NCBI RefSeq assembly: GCF_001402915.1
Contig: NZ_CP012945.1
Coordinates: 310,001 to 374,000 of the forward strand
Direction: 5' to 3'
DNA: 64,000 bases
Source of the DNA: Devosia sp. A16
Lineage (GTDB): Bacteria; Pseudomonadota; Alphaproteobacteria; Rhizobiales; Devosiaceae
Shown here piece after piece: positions 16,845 to 25,590 of the stretch (the stretch's first letter is position 1; each line of letters begins with the position of its first letter). The translations under genes and the position numbers were made by a program. The notes below the pieces were generated by a model. That model was not told where the DNA came from, searched no databases, and was given only the letters and a program-made list of their open reading frames with translations.

Positions 16845-17101
16845 GAGGGGAGGGGCTGGGGGGTGGGGGTGGTGAGGGACCCTCGATGCTGACTGAACCA
16901 CCCCCTCCCTCAATCCCTCCCCCTTAAGGGGGAGGGAGGCGACAGCTGGAAGTCGGTGCCGTGTGGCTGCGCCATCCACCCACACCCAATTTCCTTCATC
17001 ACTCCGTCACAAGGCGCATTGCGCGCCGCCGCGCCCCAAGCTAAAGACCCGCCCATCAGGAGCCGGCAACTCCCGGACCGGCCCGATACCGGAGCGCGCT
17101 C
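16767..17101. other. IS end, second palindrome arm and prs leader
   Basis: Contains the right terminal repeat of the IS481 element (to 16844), the resumed palindromic repeat (16845-16945) and about 150 bases of prs leader with no recognised promoter or other gene. Confidence 0.5.
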
Positions 17102-18034
17102 GTGAAACTCGTCACCGGCAATTCCAACCGCGCGCTCGCCGAAGCCGTCGCGAGCTATCTCGAAGTCCCGCTGACCGACTGCACGGTCAAGCGCTTCAAC
17201 GACAAAGAGATCTTCGTCGAGATCCACGAGAATGTCCGCGGCGAGGATGTGTTCATCCTGCAGTCGACCTCCTATCCGGCCAATGACAACCTGATGGAGC
17301 TGCTGATCCTGTCGGATGCGCTGCGCCGCTCCTCGGCCCGTCGCATCACCGCGGTGATTCCCTATTTCGGCTATGCCCGGCAGGATCGTAAATCCGCCTC
17401 GCGCACTCCGATCTCCGCCAAGCTGGTCGCCAACCTGATCACCGAGGCCGGCGTCAACCGCGTCATCACGCTCGACCTGCATGCTGCCCAGATCCAGGGC
17501 TTCTTCGATATCCCCACCGACAACCTCTATGGCGCGCCCGTCATGGTGCGCGACATCCAGGAGCACTACACCTCCGGCAATGTGATGATCGTTTCGCCCG
17601 ATGTCGGCGGCGTGGCCCGGGCCCGCGCCACCGCGCAACGCATCGGTGCCGACCTCGCCATCGTCGACAAGCGCCGCCCCAAGGCCGGCGTCTCCGAAGT
17701 GATGAACATCATCGGCGACGTCGCCGGCCATGCGTGCATCCTGATCGACGACATCGTCGATTCCGGCGGCACACTGGTGAACGCCGCCGAAGCGCTGCTG
17801 AAAGCCGGCGCCACCGAGGTCTCGGCCTACATCACCCATGGCGTGCTGTCCGATGGCGCGGCCGAGCGCATCGCCAAGAGTAAGCTCAAGGAGCTGGTGA
17901 TCACCGACTCGATCATCGCCACCGACGCCGCCAAGGCCGCCGAGAACATCCGCATCATCTCGATCGCTCCGCTGATGGGCGAAGCCATCGCTCGCACCGC
18001 CAGCGAACAGAGCGTCTCGAGCCTGCTGGACTGA
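17102..18034 (+). CDS. prs: Ribose-phosphate pyrophosphokinase
   Basis: Makes PRPP from ribose 5-phosphate and ATP for nucleotide, histidine, tryptophan and NAD synthesis. Seen: 310 residues, the usual class I length; [20 protein letters not shown] near the start, [22 protein letters not shown], and the PRPP loop [13 protein letters not shown]. The gene starts with GTG (17102), with GGAG about nine bases upstream. Its product also feeds the adenine phosphoribosyltransferase encoded at 28402-28932. Confidence 0.95.
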   Translation: MKLVTGNSNRALAEAVASYLEVPLTDCTVKRFNDKEIFVEIHENVRGEDVFILQSTSYPANDNLMELLILSDALRRSSARRITAVIPYFGYARQDRKSASRTPISAKLVANLITEAGVNRVITLDLHAAQIQGFFDIPTDNLYGAPVMVRDIQEHYTSGNVMIVSPDVGGVARARATAQRIGADLAIVDKRRPKAGVSEVMNIIGDVAGHACILIDDIVDSGGTLVNAAEALLKAGATEVSAYITHGVLSDGAAERIAKSKLKELVITDSIIATDAAKAAENIRIISIAPLMGEAIARTASEQSVSSLLD

Positions 18035-18389
18035 CGGCTGAATCCCGCCTCCCCACGCCCCCCTCTCTTGCGAAAACTAAGGACTTAGCTGCGCTAAGCC
18101 CAAGTTTTCGCTTTCTCCCCCGCCAAGGGGGAGAGTCCCGACTGATGCTCCGAATTAGGTGGAGGCCACCGATCATCTCCCCCCTTGCGGGGGAGAATGG
18201 AATTCCTTGGGCTTAGCTTCTTCGCTGAGCCTTAGAAATTCCAAGAGAGGGGATCCTGGAGGGCACAGCGCTTCCACACACCCCTTGGTTCTCTCGATTT
18301 CTGCCCTCCGTACGACCCGCCCTGTCGAAATCGCCACCCCTCGCCCGACATTGCCCTGAAGGGCTATGCTGCCCGACGAGGAGATACCG
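18035..18389. repeat. Palindromic element and leader of the ECF42 operon
   Basis: Several nested hairpins: TTGCGAAAACTAAGGACTTAG with its partner AAGCCCAAGTTTTCGC, CTCCCCCGCCAAGGGGGAG, CTCCCCCCTTGCGGGGGAG, and GGAATTCCTTGGGCTTAGC with its partner GAGCCTTAGAAATTCC. The last 90 bases hold the first ECF-like promoter (18324-18353). No gene seen. Confidence 0.65.
18324..18353 (+). promoter_or_regulatory. ECF-sigma-like promoter 1 of the YCII operon
   Basis: TGTCGAAA (-35, 18323-18330) and CCCGACATTG (-10 region, 18344-18353), 37 bases before the start of the first YCII gene. The same two blocks at the same distance occur at 18833-18862. The pattern fits what the annotator recalls for ECF42 sigma factors (TGTCGA in the -35 region and CGA/TC in the -10 region), and the operon encodes such a sigma factor. 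Confidence 0.6.
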
Positions 18390-18797
18390 ATGCGCTACAT
18401 GCTGATGCTCTATGCCGACGAGAAGGCCGGCGCCCAGATCCCGCCCGATCAGATGCAGAAGGCGATGGAGACGCTCTCTGCCTACCAGCAGGCGCTGACC
18501 AAGGCCGGCGCTTTCGTCATGACCGCTCCCCTTGCCCGCACCGCCGACGCGAAGACCCTCCGCATGGAGGGCGGTGAGGCCAGCTACCGCGAAGATGGCA
18601 AGGGGGGCGCCGCGTTCGTCAACGATGCCGGCGAACTCAAGGTGCATGATGGACCCTATGCCGAGACCCGGGAGCAGTTTGGCGGCTTCTACATCATCGA
18701 GGCAGCCGACATGGACGAGGCGCTGGCCTGGGCGAAGAAGTGCCCAGCGGCGCAGTGGGGACCAGTGGAAGTGCGCGCGCTGATCCCGGGATTCTGA
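18390..18797 (+). CDS. YCII/DGPF domain protein 1
   Basis: A 135-residue dimeric alpha/beta-barrel (ferredoxin-like) protein. Seen: MRYMLMLYADE at the N-terminus, the name-giving DGPYAETREQFGGFYIIEA near residue 90, and AKKCPAAQWGPVEVRAL. GAGGAG six bases before ATG 18390 fixes the start. DGPF proteins are the typical genomic partners of ECF42 sigma factors; their biochemical role is unknown. First gene of the operon, directly under promoter 1. Confidence 0.92.
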   Translation: MRYMLMLYADEKAGAQIPPDQMQKAMETLSAYQQALTKAGAFVMTAPLARTADAKTLRMEGGEASYREDGKGGAAFVNDAGELKVHDGPYAETREQFGGFYIIEAADMDEALAWAKKCPAAQWGPVEVRALIPGF

Positions 18798-18832
18798 GGC
18801 CCGGCGTTTTTCTGAAGTTTTTTCGAGCCGGA

Positions 18833-18862
18833 GTCGAAACGGGCTGCTCACCCCCGTCATTG
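18833..18862 (+). promoter_or_regulatory. ECF-sigma-like promoter 2, before the VOC gene
   Basis: AGTCGAAA (from 18832) and CCCGTCATTG (18853-18862). The distance between the two blocks is identical to promoter 1 (20 bases from the G of GTCGAAA to the first C of CCCG), and only one base differs within the downstream block. It lies about 70 bases upstream of the VOC start. Confidence 0.6.
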
Positions 18863-18930
18863 TAGCGTCCGGGCATGCTGTCCGGACCGTGGGCAAGGAC
18901 CCGCGCAGTCCGAGGACGGAGTGAACTCCC

Positions 18931-19320
18931 ATGCAGATCAAGCTCACCAGTATCTATGTCGACAGCCACGACAAGGCCCTGAAGTTCTATGTCGACGTGC
19001 TGGGTTTTCAGAAGCAGGCCGACTTCAGCAACAACGGCTACCGCTGGCTGACCGTCACCTCGCCCGAGGATCCCGACGGGCCCGAACTCCACCTCGAACT
19101 CAATGCCAACCCGGCGGCCAAGACCTACCAGGAGGCGATGTTCGCCCAGCGCCAGCCGGCGCTGCTGCTCCACACCAAGGACGTCAAAGCCGACTACGAG
19201 CGCATCAAGGCCGGGGGTGGCGAGTTCATCATGCCGCCGACCGACGTCACCGCCTCGGTCATCGCCCAACTGAACGATACCTGCGGCAATATCATTCAGC
19301 TCGTGCAGCTGAACTGGTAA
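18931..19320 (+). CDS. VOC/glyoxalase family protein
   Basis: A 129-residue vicinal oxygen chelate protein. Seen: KLTSIYVDSHDKALKFYVDVLGF, then GYRWLTVTSPEDPDGPELHLEL, and the second half ending DTCGNIIQLVQLNW. The class with an ELHLEL strand is common near ECF sigma factors and DUF1801/YCII genes. It follows the first YCII gene by 133 bases and has its own candidate ECF promoter, so it may be expressed both by read-through and independently. Confidence 0.88.
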   Translation: MQIKLTSIYVDSHDKALKFYVDVLGFQKQADFSNNGYRWLTVTSPEDPDGPELHLELNANPAAKTYQEAMFAQRQPALLLHTKDVKADYERIKAGGGEFIMPPTDVTASVIAQLNDTCGNIIQLVQLNW

Positions 19321-19343
19321 GCGGACGAAAAGGAGAACCGAGA

Positions 19344-19793
19344 ATGGCCACCACAAAAAAACCAGTGAAGCGCACCGATGCCGCTGCCGACAGTTTCACC
19401 GCCGAAGAAAAGGCGGCGATGAAGGAACGCGCCCGCGAACTGAAGCGCAATGCCAGCGCCGCCGAGGACGAGCAGGCCGTGCTCGACAAGATCGCCGCCA
19501 TGCCGGATGCCGATCGCCGCCTCGCCGAGCGCATCCACGCTCTGGTCAAGGCCGCGGCGCCGGAGCTGACCAGCAAACTCTGGTACGGCATGCCCGCCTA
19601 CTACAAGGACGGCAAGAGCATCTGCTTTTTCCAGGACGCGGCCAAGTTCAAGGCGCGTTACGCTACCTTCGGCTTCAACGAAGCTGCCAAGCTCGACGAC
19701 GGCAACATGTGGCCGTCGAGCTTCGCCCTGCTCCGGCTGACCCCGGCCGATGAGCAGCGCATCACCGACCTCGTCAAGCAAGCCACCCGCTGA
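19344..19793 (+). CDS. DUF1801 domain protein
   Basis: A 149-residue protein. Seen: a charged, helical N-terminus (about residues 20-60, EEKAAMKERARELKRN) and a YdhG/DUF1801 core with APELTSKLWYGMPAYYKDGK, ICFFQDAAKFKARYATFGF and the C-terminal LTPADEQRITDLVKQA. The fold is shared with the Bacillus iron chaperone Fra/YdhG, but function here is unknown. AAGGAGA before ATG 19344; it lies 23 bases after the VOC gene and 11 before the second YCII gene. Confidence 0.85.
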   Translation: MATTKKPVKRTDAAADSFTAEEKAAMKERARELKRNASAAEDEQAVLDKIAAMPDADRRLAERIHALVKAAAPELTSKLWYGMPAYYKDGKSICFFQDAAKFKARYATFGFNEAAKLDDGNMWPSSFALLRLTPADEQRITDLVKQATR

Positions 19794-19804
19794 GGAGCGT
19801 CCCG

Positions 19805-20185
19805 ATGCGCTACATGATGCTGATCCATCACGACGAAGTCGCCCTTGCCAATGCGCCGCAGAAGGAGCTCTGGGCCGATTACGCGGCCTTCAACGAAGCG
19901 CTGGCCAAGGCCGGCGGCGGCATGGCGGCAGGCGAGCGCCTGCAGCCGGCCTCGGCGGCGACCACGGTGCGCGCCGGCGACGGCAGGACCGAGGTGCTCG
20001 ATGGCCCCTATGCCGACACCAGGGAGCAGCTCGCCGGCTACTTCCTCATCGAGGTCGACAACCTCGACGACGCCATCGCCTGGGCCAAGCGCTGCCCCAG
20101 CTCGCGCTATGGTTCGATCGAGATCCGGCCACTGGCCGAGAGCTATCCCCGCCCCGACCCGAACCTCCGCCGCCAGGACGGCTGA
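19805..20185 (+). CDS. YCII/DGPF domain protein 2
   Basis: A 126-residue paralogue of the protein at 18390. Seen: MRYMMLIHHDE, DGPYADTREQLAGYFLIE near residue 65, and AKRCPSSRYGSIEIRPL. The DGPF signature and the C-terminal Ile-Arg-Pro strand are intact. It sits three bases ahead of the GTG of the sigma gene, the pairing typical for ECF42. Two divergent YCII copies in one operon could form homo- or heterodimers; that is inference. Confidence 0.92.
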   Translation: MRYMMLIHHDEVALANAPQKELWADYAAFNEALAKAGGGMAAGERLQPASAATTVRAGDGRTEVLDGPYADTREQLAGYFLIEVDNLDDAIAWAKRCPSSRYGSIEIRPLAESYPRPDPNLRRQDG

Positions 20186-20187
20186 TC

Positions 20188-21432
20188 GTGCCGATCGAGG
20201 GCAACGAGGCCGCGCGTGCCGCCGAGCGGGTGGCGCGTGAAAGCTATGGCCGCCTCGTTGCCTTCCTCGCCGCGCGCACCCGCGATGTCGCCGGCGCCGA
20301 GGATGCGCTGGCCGAAGCCTTTGCCGCAGCGCTCCACGCCTGGCCGACCGAGGGCGTACCGCACAACCCCGATGCCTGGCTGCTGACGGTTGCCCGCCGG
20401 CGGCAGACCGATGCGCTGCGCCGCCGCACCACGCGGCAGGCCGGCGAGGAGCATCTGAAAATGATCGCCGATGAAATCGAAGCCGCAGCCGAAGCCGCCG
20501 ACGAGATCCCCGACCGGCGCCTGGCGCTGATGTTCGCCTGCGCCCATCCGGCGATCGAACGCGGCATGCGCGCGCCGCTGATCCTCCAGACTATCCTGGG
20601 GCTCACCGCCATCGATATCGCGGCAGCCTTCCTGATTCCGCCGGCTACCATGGGGCAACGCCTGGTACGCGCCAAGAACCGCATCAGGGATGCCGGCATT
20701 CCCTTCGGCGTCCCCGACAAGGAACTGCTGCCCGAGCGCCTCGATGCGGTGCTCGACGCCATCTACGCCGCCTACACCAAGGGTTGGGCGGAGATCGGCG
20801 ATGCCGCCTCGCTCGAGCTGGCCGAGGAAGCCATCTGGCTCGGCCGGCTCGTCGTCGGGCTGTTGCCCGACCAGCCGGAAGCCAAGGGCATGCTGGCGCT
20901 CATGCTCTATACCGACGCCCGACGCGCCGCACGCCGCGCCCCCGACGGCGCCTATGTGCCGCTCGAGCAACAGGACATAAGCCTCTGGAACGACTCCAGG
21001 ATCGAACTGGCCGAGGGCCTGCTGCGCGCCGCCAATGCCGGCGGGCCGTCAGGCCGCTACCAGATCGAGGCGGCCATCCAGTCGGCCCATGTCGCCCGCC
21101 GTACGCTGGGCGCCGACACCTGGCCGGCCGTGCTCGCGCTCTACGATCACCTCTTGGCGCTGAGCGCCTCGCCGGTGGTGGCGCTCAACCGCGCCATGGC
21201 GCTGGGCGAGATCGAGGGGCCCGAAGCGGCGCTCGCCGCCATTGCTCCCCTCGCCGCCGACAAGCGCATGGCCGACTACCAGCCCTACTGGGCGGCGCGG
21301 GGCCACCTGCTGGCCCGGGCGGGCTTGAAGGGCGAGGCGCACGAAGCCCTCACCCTCGCCAGCGGCCTCGCCACCGACGAAGCCGTGCGGCACTACCTGC
21401 GCGGGCAGATCGCTGCGCTGGCGGATGGGTGA
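20188..21432 (+). CDS. ECF sigma factor, ECF42 type with C-terminal TPR-like extension
   Basis: A 414-residue RNA polymerase sigma factor. Seen: sigma region 2 in residues about 10-75 (ARESYGRLVAFLAARTRDVAGAEDALAEAF, PDAWLLTVARRRQTDALRRR), region 4 in about 125-175 (LILQTILGLTAIDIAAAFLIPPATMGQRLVRAKNRIR), then a long helical extension (DUF6596) from LLPERLDAVLDAIYAAYTKGW to the end. There is no anti-sigma gene nearby; in ECF42 the C-terminal extension is thought to replace it. Start GTG 20188 follows the YCII stop by two bases. Both ECF-like promoters upstream are probable autoregulatory targets. Confidence 0.92.
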   Translation: MPIEGNEAARAAERVARESYGRLVAFLAARTRDVAGAEDALAEAFAAALHAWPTEGVPHNPDAWLLTVARRRQTDALRRRTTRQAGEEHLKMIADEIEAAAEAADEIPDRRLALMFACAHPAIERGMRAPLILQTILGLTAIDIAAAFLIPPATMGQRLVRAKNRIRDAGIPFGVPDKELLPERLDAVLDAIYAAYTKGWAEIGDAASLELAEEAIWLGRLVVGLLPDQPEAKGMLALMLYTDARRAARRAPDGAYVPLEQQDISLWNDSRIELAEGLLRAANAGGPSGRYQIEAAIQSAHVARRTLGADTWPAVLALYDHLLALSASPVVALNRAMALGEIEGPEAALAAIAPLAADKRMADYQPYWAARGHLLARAGLKGEAHEALTLASGLATDEAVRHYLRGQIAALADG

Positions 21433-21456
21433 ACTACCGCCAGGCCGGTGCTGGCT

Positions 21457-21575
21457 GACCCCCCACCCCTGTCCCCTCCCCCGAGAAGGGGGAGGGAGAC
21501 CCTCACTGGGAAATCGAGGCTGGCGTCTCCCTCCCCCTGTTTAGGGGGAGGGGACAGGAGTGGGGGTCGGCCTGC
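21457..21575. repeat. Dispersed palindromic element (inverted-arm pair)
   Basis: Left arm CCCCCACCCCTGTCCCCTCC with CGAGAAGGGGGAGGGAGAC; right arm GTCTCCCTCCCCCTGTTTAG with GGGGACAGGAGTGGGGGTC. Arms match almost base for base as inverted repeats; the about 25-base centre is unique. It lies between the ECF42 operon and rplY. Confidence 0.8.
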
Positions 21576-21714
21576 ACCGGCTCCTCGACTCCCCTTGCCC
21601 CAACCCCGCACTTCCACTATAGCCACCGCCCATGAAGCGCCCGTCACCCCTGGAGGACGGGTGCGTGAGCTTTGATGTCTCGAAGTTCACACCAACCCAT
21701 GAATGGATCATTCA

Positions 21715-22353
21715 ATGGCTACTGCTGCTAAGGAGCTCAAGGCTCAGGCGCGGAGCGGGGTGGGCAAGGGGGCCGCTCGTGCACTGCGTCGTGAGGGGCT
21801 CATTCCCGCCGTCATCTATGGTGACAAGAAGGCTCCCCTGCCGATCTCGATCTCGTACAACGAGGCGATGAAGGCCATCTACGCCGGTGGCTTCCTCTCC
21901 CACATCATCACCGTCGATGTGGCCGGCGAGAAGCACCGCGTCATTCCGCGCGACTACCAGCTCGATCCCGTCAAGGACAAGGCGCTGCATGTCGACTTCC
22001 TGCGCGTCGGCAAGGGCACCAAGCTCAATGTCCAGGTGCACGTGAAGTTCATCAACGATGACCAGTCCCCGGGCATCAAGCGCGGCGGCGTGCTCAACAT
22101 CGTGCACCACACGCTCGACCTGACCGTCGACGCCGACCACATCCCCGAGGAAGTGGTTGTCGATCTCGCCGGTCTCGAGGTCGGCGACAGCGTCCACATC
22201 TCGGCCATCAAGCTGCCGGAAGGCGCGTCCGACCACAGCCACGAGGCTGACCTCACCATCGCCACCATCGTCGCTCCGTCGGGCCTGCGCTCCGAGGAAG
22301 CCGAGGAAGGCGCTGCCGAGGCTGCTCCGGCCGCCGACGCCGCCAAGGAATAA
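21715..22353 (+). CDS. rplY: 50S ribosomal protein L25/general stress protein Ctc
   Basis: A 212-residue long-form L25 (Ctc) that binds 5S rRNA. Seen: an N-terminal L25 domain (residues 1-95, with RSGVGKGAARALRREGLIPAVIYG and HVDFLRV), a beta-rich C-terminal domain with GIKRGGVLNIVHHTLDL, and an acidic Ala/Glu tail (EEAEEGAAEAAPAADAAKE). ATG 21715 (MATAAKEL) is preferred over 21703 by family N-terminus; neither has a strong Shine-Dalgarno. It starts the rplY-pth-ychF neighbourhood. Confidence 0.94.
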   Translation: MATAAKELKAQARSGVGKGAARALRREGLIPAVIYGDKKAPLPISISYNEAMKAIYAGGFLSHIITVDVAGEKHRVIPRDYQLDPVKDKALHVDFLRVGKGTKLNVQVHVKFINDDQSPGIKRGGVLNIVHHTLDLTVDADHIPEEVVVDLAGLEVGDSVHISAIKLPEGASDHSHEADLTIATIVAPSGLRSEEAEEGAAEAAPAADAAKE

Positions 22354-22411
22354 GCTATCTGGAAGCGGGCCGCTGGTCCGCTTCCACCCTCCCCTGCCTG
22401 GAAGTTAGCCG

Positions 22412-23149
22412 ATGCATCTCATCGTCGGCCTCGGCAATCCCGGGGACAAATACCGCAACAATCGCCACAATATCGGGTTCCTCGCGGTCGACGCCATTGC
22501 GCGCCGCCACAACTTTCCCGCCTTCCGCGAGAAGTTCCAGGGACTGATTTCCGAAGGCGCGATCGATGGCGAGAAGGTGCTGCTGCTGAAGCCGCAGACC
22601 TACATGAATTCCTCCGGCGACAGCGTGCAGAAGGTCGTGACCTTCTACAAGCTGGGGCCGGCCGACGTCTCGGTGCTCTATGACGAGATCGACCTCGCCC
22701 CCGGCAAGACCCGCGTCAAGGTCGGCGGCGGCAATGGCGGCCACAATGGCCTGCGTTCCATCGATCCGCAGATCGGCCTGGGCTACCGCCGCGTCCGGCT
22801 CGGCGTCGGCCATCCCGGTCACAAGGACCTGGTGATGCCGCATGTGCTTGGCGACTTCAGCAAAGCCGAGACGCAGGCCTGGCTGAACCCGCTGCTCGAC
22901 GCCATTGCCGACAACGCCGCAATGATCGTCAGGGGCGACGACAACGGGCTGATGAACAAGCTTGCCATCGCCGTGCAGGGTGACGGCGCGGAGCGGGCCC
23001 AGCGGCCCGAGAGCGCCGACCCCACCCGCAAGAAAGCCGCCCCCGGCCAAAGCCACATCCGCGCTGCGCGACCGACAACGCCGCAAGCCAAGGTGCCCGA
23101 AACGGGTCCGATGGCGGATATGCTCAAAAAGCTGTTCAAGAAGGACTGA
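22412..23149 (+). CDS. pth: Peptidyl-tRNA hydrolase
   Basis: Releases peptides from peptidyl-tRNA that dropped off the ribosome. Seen: GLGNPGDKYRNNRHNIGF with the catalytic His at residue 19, LLLKPQTYMNSSG, LYDEIDLAPGKTRVKVGGG with the conserved Asp, and GHNGLRSID. At 245 residues it is about 50 longer than E. coli Pth because of a charged, low-complexity tail after residue 190 (RKKAAPGQSHIRAARP), common in alphaproteobacteria. It lies 58 bases after rplY. Confidence 0.95.
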   Translation: MHLIVGLGNPGDKYRNNRHNIGFLAVDAIARRHNFPAFREKFQGLISEGAIDGEKVLLLKPQTYMNSSGDSVQKVVTFYKLGPADVSVLYDEIDLAPGKTRVKVGGGNGGHNGLRSIDPQIGLGYRRVRLGVGHPGHKDLVMPHVLGDFSKAETQAWLNPLLDAIADNAAMIVRGDDNGLMNKLAIAVQGDGAERAQRPESADPTRKKAAPGQSHIRAARPTTPQAKVPETGPMADMLKKLFKKD

Positions 23150-23195
23150 CGCGGCGCTGGTGCGGGCTGAGGGGTGCTCGATATTCCCTCAACCA

Positions 23196-23261
23196 CCGGC
23201 TGTCATCTCAGCGAAAGCTGGGACCCAAGCCTCCCCCTGCGCAGACTGTGAGTTGGGTCCG
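23196..23261. repeat. Type-2 palindrome, left part, interrupted by the IS30 element
   Basis: GGCTGTCATCTCAGCGAAAG then CTGGGACCCAAG, a loop, and the start of the returning arm GAGTTGGGTCC. The arm resumes after the insertion as CAGCTTTCGCTGGGATGACA (from 24297). The intact sister palindrome is at 26066-26145. Confidence 0.75.
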
Positions 23262-24293
23262 TTAGACTCACAAACGAAGTGCAACAGCCTGCTAAGGTCA
23301 TGTTGCAATGGGAACCTATTATGAGCAGCTCTCGCTGGACGAGAGAAGTGCGATTGCCTGTCTTCGAGCAGAGGGGCATTCGCTCGGGAAAATCGCTACG
23401 CGTTTGGATCGCCCGGCATCGACGATCAGTCGGGAGCTGAATCGCAACAGCGGTGTGCAAGTGGCTACAAGCCGGCCTATGCCGACGAGCAGGCCCGGGC
23501 GCGGCGCTGGCGGGGCAGCCGGCTGGCGCGTCAGCCGGTCCTACGCCAGTTCGTGCTGGACCGCCTTGCAATGGGATGGTCGCCCGAACAGATCTCAGGA
23601 CGGCTGACGCAGGGCAACTCTAGCATGCGCATCAGCCATGAGAGCATCTATCGTTTCATCTATGCCCAGATCCGGCGCACCAACCGCTACGAGTGGCGCC
23701 ACTATCTGCCGCAAGCCAAGAGCAAGCGTGGCTGGCGCCGCCGGCCGCACCGCCCCATGGAGCATATCAAGGACCGCGTCTCGATCGATTGCCGGCCGGC
23801 GCACGTCAACAACCGTCGTCAGTGCGGGCACTGGGAGGCCGACCTGCTGCATCCGCGCAAATCCGGCGCCGCCATCCTGGTGGTTCAGGAGCGCAGCACC
23901 CGCTTCATCCTGCTCGCCAAGCAGCCAAGCAAGCATGCCCAGCTCGTCGTCGACCGCATCAAGTGCTGGTTCAGTGCCCTGCCGCCGCAAATGCGCCGCT
24001 CCCTCACCCAGGACAACGGCACCGAGTTCTTCGAGCATCATCAGCTCAACCCGGGCGGCATCGATACCTACTTCTGCGATCCCCATAGTCCCTGGCAGAA
24101 GGGCGGCGTCGAAAACGCCAATGGCCGGTTGCGCCGGTACATCCCGCGCGGAACCGATCCCGGCAGCTTCTCTGACGAGCACCTGCAGGAACTCGCCAAC
24201 GGCCTCAACAATACGCCACGCAAATGCCTCGGCTTCAAAACCCCAGCCGAGGTCTTCTCAAAACGCCTGTTGCACTTGAAATGTGAATCCACC
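23262..24293 (+). mobile_element. IS30-family insertion sequence
   Basis: About 1032 bp. Terminal inverted repeats: left GTTAGACTCACAAACGAAGT then GCAACAGCC; right (complement) GGTGGATTCACATTTCAAGT then GCAACAGGC. The element is flanked by 3-bp direct repeats TCC (23259-23261 and 24294-24296), the duplication size expected for this family. It is inserted within one arm of a palindrome. The transposase reading frame is broken. Confidence 0.85.
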
Positions 24294-24314
24294 TCCCAGC
24301 TTTCGCTGGGATGA
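23308..24314 (+). pseudogene. IS30 family transposase, frameshifted
   Basis: The N-terminal part (from ATG 23308: YYEQLSLDERSAIACLRAEG, then a helix-turn-helix with RLDRPASTISRELNRNSG) is in a different frame from the catalytic part. At about 23450-23463 the frame must shift by -1 (or +2) to continue as GYKPAYADEQARARRWRGS and then WSPEQISGRL, CGHWEADLL, TQDNGTEFF and GGVENANGRLRRYIPRG, which carry the DDE residues. No slippery heptamer was seen, so a one-base loss is likelier than programmed shifting. The second frame has no stop inside the element and ends in flanking DNA. Confidence 0.85.
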
Positions 24315-24456
24315 CAACCGAGTTTGTTGGAGGCGCGGTGCCTGGCTCTCCCAGGTGCACCAAACCAATTGACTTCCGCCCTCGATCAACCGATGTGAAG
24401 CGCAACGATAGGCGCGGCTTTCCGCGCGCCGCCAACGACGATTTCCGGAGACTGTC

Positions 24457-25554
24457 ATGGGTTTCAAGATGGGCATCGTCGGCCTGCCCAACGTGGGCAA
24501 GTCGACGCTTTTCAATGCGCTGACCCGCACCGCCAACGCGCAGGCCGCGAACTTCCCGTTCTGCACGATCGAACCGAATACCGGCGAGGTCGCCGTCCCC
24601 GACGCACGCCTCGACAAACTCGCCACCATCGGCAAATCGGCGCAGATTCTGCCCGCCAAGATGAGCTTCGTCGATATCGCCGGACTGGTGAAAGGCGCCT
24701 CGAAGGGCGAAGGGCTCGGCAACCAGTTCCTCGCCAATATCCGCGAGTGCGATGCCATCGCCTATGTGCTGCGCTGCTTTGAAGACGGCAACATCATCCA
24801 CGTCGCCAACAAGGTCGATCCGCTGGCCGACGCCGAAGTGGTCGAGACCGAGCTGATGCTTGCCGACCTCGAAAGCCTCGAGAAGCGCCGCGCCGGCGTC
24901 GAGAAGAAGGCCAAGGGCGGCGACAAGGACGCCAAGGCGACGCTCGACCTGATCGACCGCGCGCTGGTGCTGTTGCGCGACGGCAAGTCGGCCCGCCTGG
25001 TGCAGCGCTCGGCCGAGGAAGAAAAGGCCTTCACCGAGCTGCAGCTGCTCACCTCCAAGCCCGCGCTCTACGTCTGCAACGTCGACGAGGCCTCGGCGGC
25101 CACCGGCAACGCCATGACCAAACAGGTCGAGGACTATGCCAAACAGCACAATGCCTCGGTGATCGTGATCTCGGCCGAGATCGAGAGCCAGCTGGCGCAG
25201 CTCCCCGATGACGAGCAGGCAGAGTATCTCGAGAGCCTGGGGCTGCACGAGCCCGGCCTCAACCGGTTGATCCGCGAGGCCTATCAGTTGCTGGGCCTGC
25301 AGACCTATTTCACCGTCGGGCCGAAAGAAACCCGCGCCTGGACCATCCACAAGGGCGATCGCGCCCCGCAGGCGGCCGGCGTGATCCACACCGATTTCGA
25401 GCGCGGCTTCATCCGGGCCCAGACCATCGGCTACGAGGATTTCGTCACCCTGGGCGGGGAAGTCGCCGCCAAGGAAGCCGGCAAGGCGCGCGACGAAGGC
25501 AAGGATTATGTCGTCAAGGACGGCGACGTCATGCTGTTCAAATTCAATACTTAA
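24457..25554 (+). CDS. ychF: Redox-responsive ATPase YchF (OLA1 family)
   Basis: A 365-residue Obg-like P-loop NTPase that prefers ATP. Seen: [15 protein letters not shown] (G1), [29 protein letters not shown] (G3 with switch), the coiled-coil region about residues 130-200, CNVDE in place of the GTP-selective NKxD, and the C-terminal TGS domain ([18 protein letters not shown] through [18 protein letters not shown]). YchF binds ribosomes and affects stress resistance in other bacteria. Normally it follows pth directly; here an IS30 element separates them. Confidence 0.95.
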   Translation: MGFKMGIVGLPNVGKSTLFNALTRTANAQAANFPFCTIEPNTGEVAVPDARLDKLATIGKSAQILPAKMSFVDIAGLVKGASKGEGLGNQFLANIRECDAIAYVLRCFEDGNIIHVANKVDPLADAEVVETELMLADLESLEKRRAGVEKKAKGGDKDAKATLDLIDRALVLLRDGKSARLVQRSAEEEKAFTELQLLTSKPALYVCNVDEASAATGNAMTKQVEDYAKQHNASVIVISAEIESQLAQLPDDEQAEYLESLGLHEPGLNRLIREAYQLLGLQTYFTVGPKETRAWTIHKGDRAPQAAGVIHTDFERGFIRAQTIGYEDFVTLGGEVAAKEAGKARDEGKDYVVKDGDVMLFKFNT

Positions 25555-25590
25555 GCTGCTGACCTCAACTCGTAACCCCTGAGCCTCGAC

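Noticed and set aside
23440-23466. Programmed -1 frameshift in the IS30 transposase
   Set aside because: No slippery heptamer (A-rich) or following stem was seen; a simple base loss explains it better.
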